From assembly GCA_902478455.1 (NCBI GenBank), contig CABSLJ010000063.1, positions 1 to 13,165 of the forward strand: 13,165 nt of DNA, given 5' to 3'. The stretch's first letter is position 1. Each line of letters begins with the position of its first letter. Source of the DNA: an uncultured Oscillospiraceae bacterium (GTDB lineage Bacteria > Bacillota > Clostridia > Oscillospirales > Acutalibacteraceae). Under the pieces are notes generated by a model, which was not told the origin of the DNA, did no database searches, and saw only the letters and a list, made by a program, of their open reading frames with translations. The position numbers and the translations under genes were made by a program. Positions 1 through 6,653 of the stretch are shown here, piece by piece.

Positions 1-296
1 GGCAACCTACTTTTTTCACGTATTTCATCCCCCTAGATTCGCATTCCGTTGCGTCGTCAACCCCTTATATCACAATATTTCACTATATACCGATTGTTTT
101 CCCTCCCAAATCTATTCATAATGGATATCTCTATTATATGTTGCCCCCATTCATTGTGCAAGCGGCAAAAAAGCTCCGCCGTACACGACCGGCTGGACCG
201 CCCCTCTCCGCGCTCCGCCCGGCTTTTTGCGCTCTTCTTGCAGAAGACATCCGGCAATTTGTTTGCTTTTTTCATCTTTTCGATTAAAATCGTCTC

Positions 297-326
297 TTCT
301 TCTGCGCTGCTTTTATCGATTATAAT
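297..326 (+). promoter_or_regulatory. Putative sigma-A promoter of the lipoprotein gene
   Basis: A perfect TATAAT -10 box sits at 321-326, about 65 bases upstream of the ATG at 392. The -35 is weak: TTCTTC at 297-302 with an 18-base spacer, or TTCTGC at 300-305 with 15. A start site near 333 would give a leader of roughly 60 bases. The palindrome CGATTAAAATCG at 281-292 lies just upstream and could be an operator. This is inference from the -10 match and position only. Confidence 0.4.
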
Positions 327-375
327 GGGATTATCGCAGGGACCCCCTCCGAAATTGAGTAAAATGAACCGAATG

Positions 376-383
376 AAAGGAGA
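376..383 (+). promoter_or_regulatory. Ribosome binding site of the lipoprotein gene
   Basis: AAAGGAGA lies 8 bases before the ATG at 392. It favours that ATG over the in-frame ATG at 407. Confidence 0.75.
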
Positions 384-391
384 CGGATGCG

Positions 392-1777
392 ATGAATGTC
401 GTTCGGATGCGCCGGACCATCGCCGCCTTTTTGTCTTTGTTCTGCCTGATTTCCTGCCTCGCTTCCTGCCGGCAACAGCCGGAGGAGCGGGAAACCTCCG
501 CCAGCGCTCTTCTGGCCGACGTGGCCCGGAATTACGCCGAAGCCAGTTCCTTTACGGGAACCATCGGCACGCAGATGCATTTGACGCAGGACGGCAAGAC
601 CGTTGAGTCAAGCCTCAATTACGACATGGAATATGTCGTCTCCCCTTCCTCTCTCCATCTGAAGGGAGAGCTCACCACCAACTATGAGGGCGACGAAAAC
701 ACGGTGGAGATTGAAAGCTATTCGATCCCGGACGGGGACGAATATCTGCTGTACAGCCGCATGAGCACCAAATGGACCAAGGAAAGCGCCGATGTGGAAC
801 AGGGAACGGCGGTGGACAATGTTCTCTTCTCCCGTCTGGCCGAGCTCGGCGATGAAGGCCTGACGCTTGAACCCGACTTTGCCGACTTCAACGGCCAAAG
901 CGTCTATGTGGTAAAGGCCGTCCTCACGGGCGAAGCCCTTTCTCCCTTCCTAAACCTGGTGGAGGACGGCGGGGCCGCCGTGGAACCGTCTTCCCTGGAA
1001 CAGGCTGCGGCCGATGTTGTGCTCTACGTCTATGCGGACTCCAAATATCCCGCCTCCCTTTCGGTCGCCTTCCGAGACGAAGGCAACGAGCTTCCCGACC
1101 TGCTGGGCTTTGAGGGCGCCACGCTCGACAGCATGAGCATGACCTATACCTACGAGGCGTTCAACTCCCTTTCCTCCATCAGCGTTCCCGACGAGGTCAA
1201 AACCGCCGCCGAGCTCAATGAAATCTACAACACCGTCGTCGATGATCAGACCAGCCGTCCCCTCGAGCGCGACGAAGACGGCAACTATGTTCTGGGGGAC
1301 TTTTACGACAATCAGTACACCGTTTCCATCGCCCCACGGAAAAATTTCACCATCGATGAAACCAACTCAGGCAGCGGCTGGATTTATTTTTCCTGTCTGA
1401 CCGATCAGGGAGAGATCAGCGGAACCTACTATCTGATGCCGATGACCGAAGAATACGGCGTGGAGGACATCACCTCCGAACTCGATTACGATTATGAATC
1501 CTTCCTCGCTTACGATGGGTGCGAGGCCACCAAAATCGACCGACTGGTCTCCTATGAAATCGACGGCCGGGAGGCCGTAATGGACCGCTTTGACTTCACC
1601 TACACCGAGGAAGGTTACCACGGTTCCATGCGGAACTACTGCATGGTGCTCGATGTGGACGAAGGTCTGGTGCTTCAGTGCATCGTCTCCGAGGTGCTCT
1701 TCGCGCCGGAGAACGAATCCATGTTCGACGACGACGAGATGGCCTATGAAGTGCTTTCCAATATCATTTATCAATAA
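392..1777 (+). CDS. Secreted lipoprotein of unknown function
   Basis: This 461-residue protein has a type II signal peptide: a basic n-region (MNVVRMRR), a hydrophobic core over residues 9-22, and a lipobox L-A-S-C with the lipidated Cys at residue 26. The mature protein would therefore be tethered to the outer face of the membrane. The rest is very acidic and beta-rich, with no transmembrane segment. Residues about 38-290 alternate short strands and turns in a way that loosely recalls LolA/LppX-type lipoproteins, and residues about 300-461 look like a second beta-rich domain. Both fold guesses are inference, and I recognise no catalytic motif. The start is supported by AAAGGAGA at 376-383. 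A terminator-like hairpin follows at 1829-1881, so it is probably monocistronic. Its neighbour on the same strand is a GH42 enzyme, but a shared role is not shown. Confidence 0.85.
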   Translation: MNVVRMRRTIAAFLSLFCLISCLASCRQQPEERETSASALLADVARNYAEASSFTGTIGTQMHLTQDGKTVESSLNYDMEYVVSPSSLHLKGELTTNYEGDENTVEIESYSIPDGDEYLLYSRMSTKWTKESADVEQGTAVDNVLFSRLAELGDEGLTLEPDFADFNGQSVYVVKAVLTGEALSPFLNLVEDGGAAVEPSSLEQAAADVVLYVYADSKYPASLSVAFRDEGNELPDLLGFEGATLDSMSMTYTYEAFNSLSSISVPDEVKTAAELNEIYNTVVDDQTSRPLERDEDGNYVLGDFYDNQYTVSIAPRKNFTIDETNSGSGWIYFSCLTDQGEISGTYYLMPMTEEYGVEDITSELDYDYESFLAYDGCEATKIDRLVSYEIDGREAVMDRFDFTYTEEGYHGSMRNYCMVLDVDEGLVLQCIVSEVLFAPENESMFDDDEMAYEVLSNIIYQ

Positions 1778-1828
1778 ATCTCCTTTTCACAAACCGGAAT
1801 AACCGGCTTGACCTCCGCGTTATCGTGT

Positions 1829-1881
1829 CACAAAAGCCACGGAATCTCGCTGCAAGGCGGCGGCCTTCTGTGGTTTTTGTG
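1829..1881 (+). terminator. Long hairpin, probable terminator after the lipoprotein gene
   Basis: The arms at 1829-1844 and 1866-1881 are 16 bases each and pair throughout, with two G-U wobbles. The 21-base loop (1845-1865) contains a small AAGGC/GCCTT inner stem. A run of five T at 1874-1878 follows the GTGG of the right arm, so CCAC/GTGG plus the T run works as an intrinsic terminator, with the A run of the left arm extending the stem. It lies 51 bases after the lipoprotein stop and 39 bases before the GH42 ATG. Confidence 0.7.
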
Positions 1882-1908
1882 TACTCGACGAAATACCGAT
1901 TCCAATCT

Positions 1909-1915
1909 GAGGTGA
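1909..1915 (+). promoter_or_regulatory. Ribosome binding site that sets the GH42 start
   Basis: GAGGTGA ends 5 bases before the ATG at 1921. The longer open frame beginning at 1825 would run through the hairpin at 1829-1881 and lacks such a site, so 1921 is preferred. An ATG at 1915 overlaps the site and is less likely. Confidence 0.75.
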
Positions 1916-1920
1916 TGACA

Positions 1921-3945
1921 ATGAAAACACAGCGCATTCTCTTTGGCTGCGCCTACTATGACGAATACATGCCCTGCGAACGTCTGGAAGAGGACGTCCG
2001 CATGATGCTGGAGATGGGCGTCAACACGGTGCGCATCGGCGAATCCACCTGGGGAACCATGGAACCGCACGAGGGCGTCTTTGACTTTACCCACATCGAC
2101 CGTGTGCTCGACGCGATGGAAAAAGCCGGCATCTCGGTCATCGTCGGCACGCCGACCTACGCCGTTCCCGCCTGGCTCGCCAAAAAACACCCCGACGTCA
2201 TCGCGCGGACCACAAAGGGACCCGGCCTGTACGGCGCGCGGCAAAATATGGACATCACCCACCCGGCCTATCTGTTCCACGCCGAGCGCATGATCCACCG
2301 GCTGATGGAGCATGTCAGGGCGCGGTCGTGCGTCATCGGCTATCAGCTCGACAATGAGACCAAACACTACGACACCGCGGGAGAGGCCGTGCAAAAGCAG
2401 TTCATCGACTACCTCAAGGAGCGCTTTCCCGACATTGGAGCCATGAACGCCGCCTTCGGCCTCAACTACTGGAGCAACCGCATCAGCGCATGGGAGGATT
2501 TTCCCGACGTCGTCGGCACCATCAACGGCAGTCTTGGCGCCGAATTTGACAAGTTCCGCCGCCGTCTGGTTGAGCGCTTCCTCTCCTGGCAGGCGGACAT
2601 CGTGCGCGAATACCTGCGCCCCGGTCAATTTCTGACTCAGAATTTCGACTACGAATGGCGGGACTATTCTTTCGGCGTGCAGCCTCTGGTCGACCATTTC
2701 CGCGCGGCGGAGGCTGTCGACGTGGCCGGCGTGGACATCTACCACCCTTCCCAGAGCAGGCTGACCGGGGCCGAAATCGCCTTTGGCGGGGACGTCAGCC
2801 GTTCCCTGAAGCGGGACAACTATCTCGTCCTGGAAACGCAGGCTCAGGGGCATGCCGACTGGATGCCCTATGACAATCAGCTCCGCATGCAGGCTTTCAG
2901 CCACATTGCTTCGGGCGCGAACAGCGTCATGTACTGGCACTGGCATTCCATTCACAATTCCTATGAAACCTACTGGAAGGGCATCCTAAGCCATGACCTC
3001 CTCCCCAACTCCGTTTACCGGGAGCTGTGCTCCCTAGGACGGGACCTGCGGGAGCTCTCCCCGCAGCTGCGCAACCTTAAGAAGAGAAACGACGTCGCCC
3101 TTCTGATCAGCAATGAATCGCTCACCGGACTGCAGTGGTTCCCCGTCGACAACGGCTGGTCGGATTGCAATTACAACGACGTCGTCCGTTGGGTGTACGA
3201 CAGTCTCTATGAACTGGGCGTTGAATGCGATATTCTCTGGCCCGGCGCGTCGGAGGAGGAAATGAAAACCTACCGGATGATCGTCGTCCCGGCGCTGTAC
3301 AGCGCGCCCGACTCCCTTCTGCAAAGCCTTGTCCGCTATGTGGAGGCGGGCGGAGAGCTCTTTGTCACCTTCAAAAGCGGTTTCTGCGACGAATATCTCG
3401 CCGTCTCCACCGACCGGCAGCCCCATCTGCTGCGCGAATGCTGCGGGGTTACCTACCAGCATTTTACCATTCCCGAGGAAGTCGGTCTGATCTCCTGCCG
3501 GGAAGCGCTTTCCATAGAAGACGCGCCCTGTCTGCATTTTATGGAGCTGCTTGTCCCGGAAACGGCCGAGACGCTCCTGCAATACCGTCACCCCCAATGG
3601 GGCAAATACGCCGCCATGACCCGCAACGCCTACGGCAGGGGACACGCCTCCTACCTGGGCTGTATGACCGATAAAGAAACCCTCAAGCGCCTGTTTTCCC
3701 ATCTGTTCTCTCTGCCCGACTGCCCGGTGCGGCCGGTATCGAACTGCCGCTTTCCTCTGGTCGTCCGCACCGGCTGGAATGAAGCCGGACGCCGGATGCT
3801 CTTTTATTTCAACTATTCGGACGAAACGCGGGAGGCAGTCTACTCCTTTGCCGCCGGTGTCGATCTGCTGACCGGCCGTCCTGTCGGCACGGGAGAGATT
3901 CTTGTGCTTCCTCCTTGGGATTTCGCCGTCATTGAGGAAGGCTGA
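1921..3945 (+). CDS. GH42 family beta-galactosidase (or alpha-L-arabinopyranosidase)
   Basis: This 674-residue protein has the usual GH42 length and three-domain layout: a catalytic TIM barrel (about 1-385), a trimerisation domain with a Rossmann-like fold (about 390-595), and a small C-terminal beta domain (about 610-674). The catalytic acid/base is Glu146 in GYQLDNE. The nucleophile is Glu305 in YLVLETQ, followed by the family's typical SGANSVMYWHWHS stretch. There is no signal peptide, so it acts in the cytoplasm on imported short oligosaccharides, releasing terminal beta-D-galactose. Some GH42 members prefer alpha-L-arabinopyranosides, and sequence alone does not decide. The metal-binding Cys cluster known in Thermus GH42 is absent near residue 150. 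The gene is convergent with the GH43/transport operon, and its start is set by the ribosome binding site at 1909-1915. Confidence 0.95.
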   Translation: MKTQRILFGCAYYDEYMPCERLEEDVRMMLEMGVNTVRIGESTWGTMEPHEGVFDFTHIDRVLDAMEKAGISVIVGTPTYAVPAWLAKKHPDVIARTTKGPGLYGARQNMDITHPAYLFHAERMIHRLMEHVRARSCVIGYQLDNETKHYDTAGEAVQKQFIDYLKERFPDIGAMNAAFGLNYWSNRISAWEDFPDVVGTINGSLGAEFDKFRRRLVERFLSWQADIVREYLRPGQFLTQNFDYEWRDYSFGVQPLVDHFRAAEAVDVAGVDIYHPSQSRLTGAEIAFGGDVSRSLKRDNYLVLETQAQGHADWMPYDNQLRMQAFSHIASGANSVMYWHWHSIHNSYETYWKGILSHDLLPNSVYRELCSLGRDLRELSPQLRNLKKRNDVALLISNESLTGLQWFPVDNGWSDCNYNDVVRWVYDSLYELGVECDILWPGASEEEMKTYRMIVVPALYSAPDSLLQSLVRYVEAGGELFVTFKSGFCDEYLAVSTDRQPHLLRECCGVTYQHFTIPEEVGLISCREALSIEDAPCLHFMELLVPETAETLLQYRHPQWGKYAAMTRNAYGRGHASYLGCMTDKETLKRLFSHLFSLPDCPVRPVSNCRFPLVVRTGWNEAGRRMLFYFNYSDETREAVYSFAAGVDLLTGRPVGTGEILVLPPWDFAVIEEG

Positions 3946-4010
3946 GCGTTTTCCCCTTCCTTTCCTGTGTGCATGGAGAAGGATGTCCGACGCAACAGAG
4001 ACGCTTTACC

Positions 4011-4035
4011 GGGGCCGATGCAACCGATCGGCCCC
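4011..4035. repeat. Perfect 9-bp inverted repeat, hairpin 1 of a tandem pair
   Basis: GGGGCCGAT at 4011-4019 pairs with ATCGGCCCC at 4027-4035 around the 7-base loop GCAACCG. No T run follows on either strand, so it is not a textbook intrinsic terminator. It lies 65 bases after the GH42 stop and may mark or protect the 3' end of that transcript. Confidence 0.7.
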
Positions 4036-4038
4036 ATT

Positions 4039-4059
4039 GCTTTGCATACAATGCAAAGC
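4039..4059. repeat. Perfect 9-bp inverted repeat, hairpin 2 of a tandem pair
   Basis: GCTTTGCAT at 4039-4047 pairs with ATGCAAAGC at 4051-4059 around a 3-base loop. It begins only 3 bases after hairpin 1. The near-palindrome TTGCATACAATGCAA inside it could equally be a protein-binding dyad. Confidence 0.7.
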
Positions 4060-4237
4060 CGAAACCCACCATACGGCAGATGACGGCCGCACAAAACATT
4101 CTCTCTTCTCCTCCGCGGGCGCTCGGAAGCGCACCGCAAGAAAACGGGGAAGACCGGCGGCTTCCTCTTCGAAAACGCCCCCTTCCGCCGGGGAGCAGCC
4201 GACCGGGAAGAGACCGCCTGCGCGCCCCGGCAAGGCC

Positions 4238-4270
4238 AAGACCTGCCGACATACAGCGACGGCAGGTCTT
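4238..4270. terminator. Perfect 11-bp hairpin, possible bidirectional terminator
   Basis: AAGACCTGCCG at 4238-4248 pairs perfectly with CGGCAGGTCTT at 4260-4270 around an 11-base loop. The + strand continues T-TCCTGAGG, so the U tract is short (TCTTTCCT). On the minus strand the arm itself starts with A and ends CTT, also weak. Its place between convergent genes suits a terminator or transcript-end structure, with the first assignment to GH42. Confidence 0.5.
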
Positions 4271-4286
4271 TCCTGAGGGGGGTATG

Positions 4287-4330
4287 AAAAAAGATAAGGC
4301 GTAGGCAAACGATGAAACCTGCTGTTATCT
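4287..4330 (-). terminator. Intrinsic terminator of the GH43 operon, overlapping its stop codon
   Basis: Reading the minus strand, AGATAA (4330-4325) pairs with TTATCT (4297-4292), with a weaker inner AGG/CCT pairing in the 27-base interior. A run of six T follows (4292-4287). The TAA of the outer stem is the stop codon of the GH43 gene, so the stem begins inside the last codons. The outer stem is short and AT-rich, hence moderate confidence. Confidence 0.55.
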
Positions 4331-5971
4331 GACGTCGGCCTGTTCATCGGCGCAGTAATCGAAGAAATCAAAATCGGCGTAGTGCCGGTGGAAGAGGCGG
4401 TCGGTGACCGCCATGCCCACAAAAGCTCCGGTGAATTCGCCGTAGCGGCAGTATTCGTCCGAGAGGCGGGAGGTATCAAAGGACGGGCCGATTTCCTCAA
4501 ACCGGTCCCCGTCGTACGACCAGGAAAAACGCATCTCCCTGCCCTCGACCGAAAGGTGCAGGTAAACCGGCCCGTCGTCAAGCTGGACTCTGTCTTCGAG
4601 ATATTCGGTCACTTCGCCGTTTTCCAGCCGGGTGACGATGAGCGCCGGCCCCTCGAGCGATTCACTGTAGTATTTGCGTAAAAAGAGATAATTCATATTG
4701 TCGTAGTAGGCGACGAGACCTGCGCTGTGCTGGAAAACCGTCGGTCGAAATTCCATCTTGGTGGTGATGCCGGCACGCACCGAAGTCAGCTTGCGCGCCA
4801 CGAGGCTCGCGCGGTTGAGCGAGCACAGCGATTCCTGACCGGTCATCCGCAGATGGCCTGGCCGCGCGCTCAGGCTGGTAAAGCCGCGCGGATCGATCCT
4901 CGGCGCGTAATAACAGAGAGAAAGGCGCGCGTCCTCGAAGTCGTCATAGCCGGGCGTCGGCTCCGGCTCCTCCTGCGGCAGACGGCTCGGCTGCACATAC
5001 TCCCGGGCAAGGTTGCCCCCGCCCGCCATCCGCAGCCAGCCGTCCGGCGTCCACTCCATCCGCTGGATTGCCGTTTCCCGGCCAAGCGTACAGCGCAACT
5101 CGGGCACAAAGGGGCGGCTGCACAGATGAAACAGAAAGGTTTCTCCGAACGGCGTCTCCACAATACTCCCATGCCCGCTCTTTTGCAGCACCGAATGAGG
5201 GTTGTAGTAGTGCGGCTTGAGGTGGTCGGTGTCGGTCCGTTCAGAAAGCTCTCCCGGGCAGGAGGTAAGGATGGGGTTGTGCGGGTCGCTCTCATAGGGA
5301 CCTTCGATTTGCCTAGACCGGCCGACCGTCACCGAATGGGCGTATCCGGTGCCGCCCTCGGCGCACATCAGGTAGTAGTAATCTCCGCGCCGGTAGAGGT
5401 GGGGACCTTCGATGCAGCCGCGGTCGGTTCCGCCGTGCCAGATGCGCCTGGGACGACCGACAATCCGCCGGGCCTCGGCGTCATATTCCGCCAGACAGAT
5501 GGGGCCCGGCTTTTCGTACTGACTCCTGGTCTCCCATTCCAGAGAAACCAGCCATTTTCTTCCGTCCGTATCATGGAAAAGGGAGGCGTCAAATCCCGCC
5601 GAATGCAGATAGACCGGCTCGCTCCACGGTCCTTCGACCTCCGGGGCGGTAATGAGAAAGTTGTCCACGTCGAAGTAACGGGCATTCATGGAGTTCATCA
5701 CGCCGTAAACCAGGTAAAAAAGGCTGTCCGCCTCGCACCAGGTCAGACAGGGCGCCCATATTCCCTTGGCCGAAGGGAGCTTGCGCAAATCGGCTTTGGT
5801 CTCATCCTGCAAGCCATGGGCCGCCAGCCGCCAGTGGGTCAGGTCTTTCGAATGGTAAATCGGCACGCCGGGAAACCATTCAAAGCTGGATACGGCCAAA
5901 TAGTAGTCGTCCCCCCTCCTGCACACGCAGGGGTCTGCGTTAAACCCGGGCAGGATTGGATTCTTGATCAT
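4325..5971 (-). CDS. GH43 family beta-xylosidase-like enzyme
   Basis: This 548-residue protein matches the two-domain GH43 beta-xylosidases of the Selenomonas SXA type. An N-terminal five-bladed beta-propeller (about 1-310) is followed by a C-terminal beta-sandwich (about 340-540) that caps the active site in that group. The three family residues are visible: Asp13 in FNADP (general base), Asp128 in GFDAS (pKa-tuning) and Glu188 in IEGPH (general acid). Their spacing is as expected. With no signal peptide it should act in the cytoplasm, cutting imported xylo-oligosaccharides to xylose; alpha-L-arabinofuranosidase activity is a common side or alternative activity. AGGGAG lies 8 bases before the ATG. 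The first 32 bases overlap the 3' end of the YesL-family gene, implying coupled translation. It is the last gene of the minus-strand operon, before the terminator at 4287-4330. Confidence 0.95.
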   Translation of the reverse strand: MIKNPILPGFNADPCVCRRGDDYYLAVSSFEWFPGVPIYHSKDLTHWRLAAHGLQDETKADLRKLPSAKGIWAPCLTWCEADSLFYLVYGVMNSMNARYFDVDNFLITAPEVEGPWSEPVYLHSAGFDASLFHDTDGRKWLVSLEWETRSQYEKPGPICLAEYDAEARRIVGRPRRIWHGGTDRGCIEGPHLYRRGDYYYLMCAEGGTGYAHSVTVGRSRQIEGPYESDPHNPILTSCPGELSERTDTDHLKPHYYNPHSVLQKSGHGSIVETPFGETFLFHLCSRPFVPELRCTLGRETAIQRMEWTPDGWLRMAGGGNLAREYVQPSRLPQEEPEPTPGYDDFEDARLSLCYYAPRIDPRGFTSLSARPGHLRMTGQESLCSLNRASLVARKLTSVRAGITTKMEFRPTVFQHSAGLVAYYDNMNYLFLRKYYSESLEGPALIVTRLENGEVTEYLEDRVQLDDGPVYLHLSVEGREMRFSWSYDGDRFEEIGPSFDTSRLSDEYCRYGEFTGAFVGMAVTDRLFHRHYADFDFFDYCADEQADVR

Positions 5972-6599
5972 GCGCCTCGCTCCCTTCCACGCGCCGGAAG
6001 ACGCGGTTGATGAGATGAGAAATTCCCAGGGCGATCGACGAAATTCCCAGTGAAATCCACAGGGACATCATCAGATCGAAAATGCCTTCCACAAAAGCGG
6101 TCAGCAACACAGGCGCCGCCGCCAGGCCCAGCATCAGAACGCTGTAGGGCAGATAGCGGAGGCTGAGCACAAAGGCGTTGCGCACCGTATTTTTGACGGT
6201 ATTGTCATATCGCGCTAAGATAGGCGCCGCATAGAGCGCGGCCAGCACGCAGAGCACGACCAGCGCCGCCTCCACGAGCTGGAGCGCCCGCCCGGCATCC
6301 GAATCCTGCGCGCGCATCAGCCTGAAAAAGAGAAAGAACCAGCCGCCCGCGAGGGCGATGATCAGCCACAGGACAGTCGCCTGCTTAAAATTCCGCTTAA
6401 AGGCGGCAAGAAAACCGCGCACGATGTAGCCCTCTTCCCCCCTTGCCATTTTGAGCGTGACCGTATAGAGCGCCACGGTGGAAGCGCCTATGGTCACAAG
6501 CGGGAGACTTGTAAAAATCCACAGCAGATTCAAGAAGATCAGATTGCAGACGTTGGTTAAGAACCGGAAAGCGGTTCCGTCATAGCGAAAAAATTTCAT
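5940..6599 (-). CDS. YesL-family (DUF624) membrane protein
   Basis: This 219-residue protein is an integral membrane protein with hydrophobic segments at about 13-46 (probably two helices), 74-93, 107-129, 145-170 and 178-198, and short basic loops between them. The N-terminus (MKFFRYDGTAFRFLTNVCNL followed by NLLWIFTSLPLVTIGAS) and the following K-x-A-R-G-E-E-G region match the DUF624 family, named after Bacillus subtilis YesL. That family recurs beside ABC importers for plant oligosaccharides in Firmicutes. Its biochemical role is not established; an accessory role in transport is inferred from neighbourhood. GGGAGGA at 6608-6614 lies 8 bases before the ATG. A strong hairpin (6615-6648) abuts that site, and the 3' end overlaps the GH43 gene by 32 bases. 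Confidence 0.9.
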   Translation of the reverse strand: MKFFRYDGTAFRFLTNVCNLIFLNLLWIFTSLPLVTIGASTVALYTVTLKMARGEEGYIVRGFLAAFKRNFKQATVLWLIIALAGGWFFLFFRLMRAQDSDAGRALQLVEAALVVLCVLAALYAAPILARYDNTVKNTVRNAFVLSLRYLPYSVLMLGLAAAPVLLTAFVEGIFDLMMSLWISLGISSIALGISHLINRVFRRVEGSEAHDQESNPARV

Positions 6600-6614
6600 T
6601 TCCGTTTTCCTCCC

Positions 6615-6648
6615 GCCGGATGTATCCCGCCGAGACCGGCCATCCGGC
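6615..6648 (-). repeat. Intercistronic nested hairpin abutting the YesL-family ribosome binding site
   Basis: The outer arms GCCGGATG (6615-6622) and CATCCGGC (6641-6648) pair perfectly over 8 bases. Inside, GCCG (6629-6632) and CGGC (6637-6640) form a second stem with loop AGAC. In transcript direction the hairpin starts 5 bases after the GH30 stop and ends exactly where the ribosome binding site at 6614-6608 begins. No T run follows, so it is not a simple terminator. Confidence 0.7.
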
Positions 6649-6653
6649 CCGGT

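Larger units (their letters stand above)
1..391. other. Upstream non-coding region
   Basis: No supported gene is visible here. The stretch is more AT-rich and T-rich than the rest of the window. Short open frames occur on both strands but lack a ribosome binding site and resemble no family I recognise. A second, weaker promoter-like pair is TTGTTT at 94-99 and CATAAT at 117-122 with a 17-base gap. A short palindrome, CGATTAAAATCG, lies at 281-292. The region most likely holds the promoter and leader of the lipoprotein gene that starts at 392. Confidence 0.5.
3946..4286. other. Spacer between convergent genes, hairpin-rich, no supported gene
   Basis: This stretch separates the stop of the + strand GH42 gene from the 3' end of the minus-strand GH43 operon. 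Several overlapping GC-rich open frames exist, but none has a good ribosome binding site or a recognisable product, and they overlap one another on both strands. A weak 7-base stem (AGGAAGG 3935-3941 with CCTTCCT 3955-3961), with T-rich sequence after it, straddles the GH42 stop and may help termination. Three stronger perfect hairpins are listed separately. Confidence 0.5.

Noticed and set aside
165..230. A possible terminator for an upstream minus-strand gene (T run on the minus strand near 168-173)
   Set aside because: Only a 4-bp stem (GCCG/CGGC) could be found near the T run, and no minus-strand gene is supported to its right.
1828..2955. A 375-codon open frame on the minus strand opposite the GH42 gene
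   Set aside because: It overlaps the GH42 catalytic domain with its active-site motifs. The antisense product is rich in His, Val, Asp and Gly and resembles no family.
3902..4304. Overlapping short open frames in the convergent spacer (for example 3902-4276 and 3969-4304 on +, 3929-4252 on minus)
   Set aside because: They overlap each other in several frames and cross perfect hairpins. They have Arg/Pro-rich composition and no convincing ribosome binding site.
4727..6010. A 427-codon open frame on the + strand opposite the GH43 and YesL-family genes
   Set aside because: It lies fully antisense to two well-supported genes, has no recognisable domains and is rich in Arg, Gly and Pro, as expected from the antisense of a high-GC coding region.
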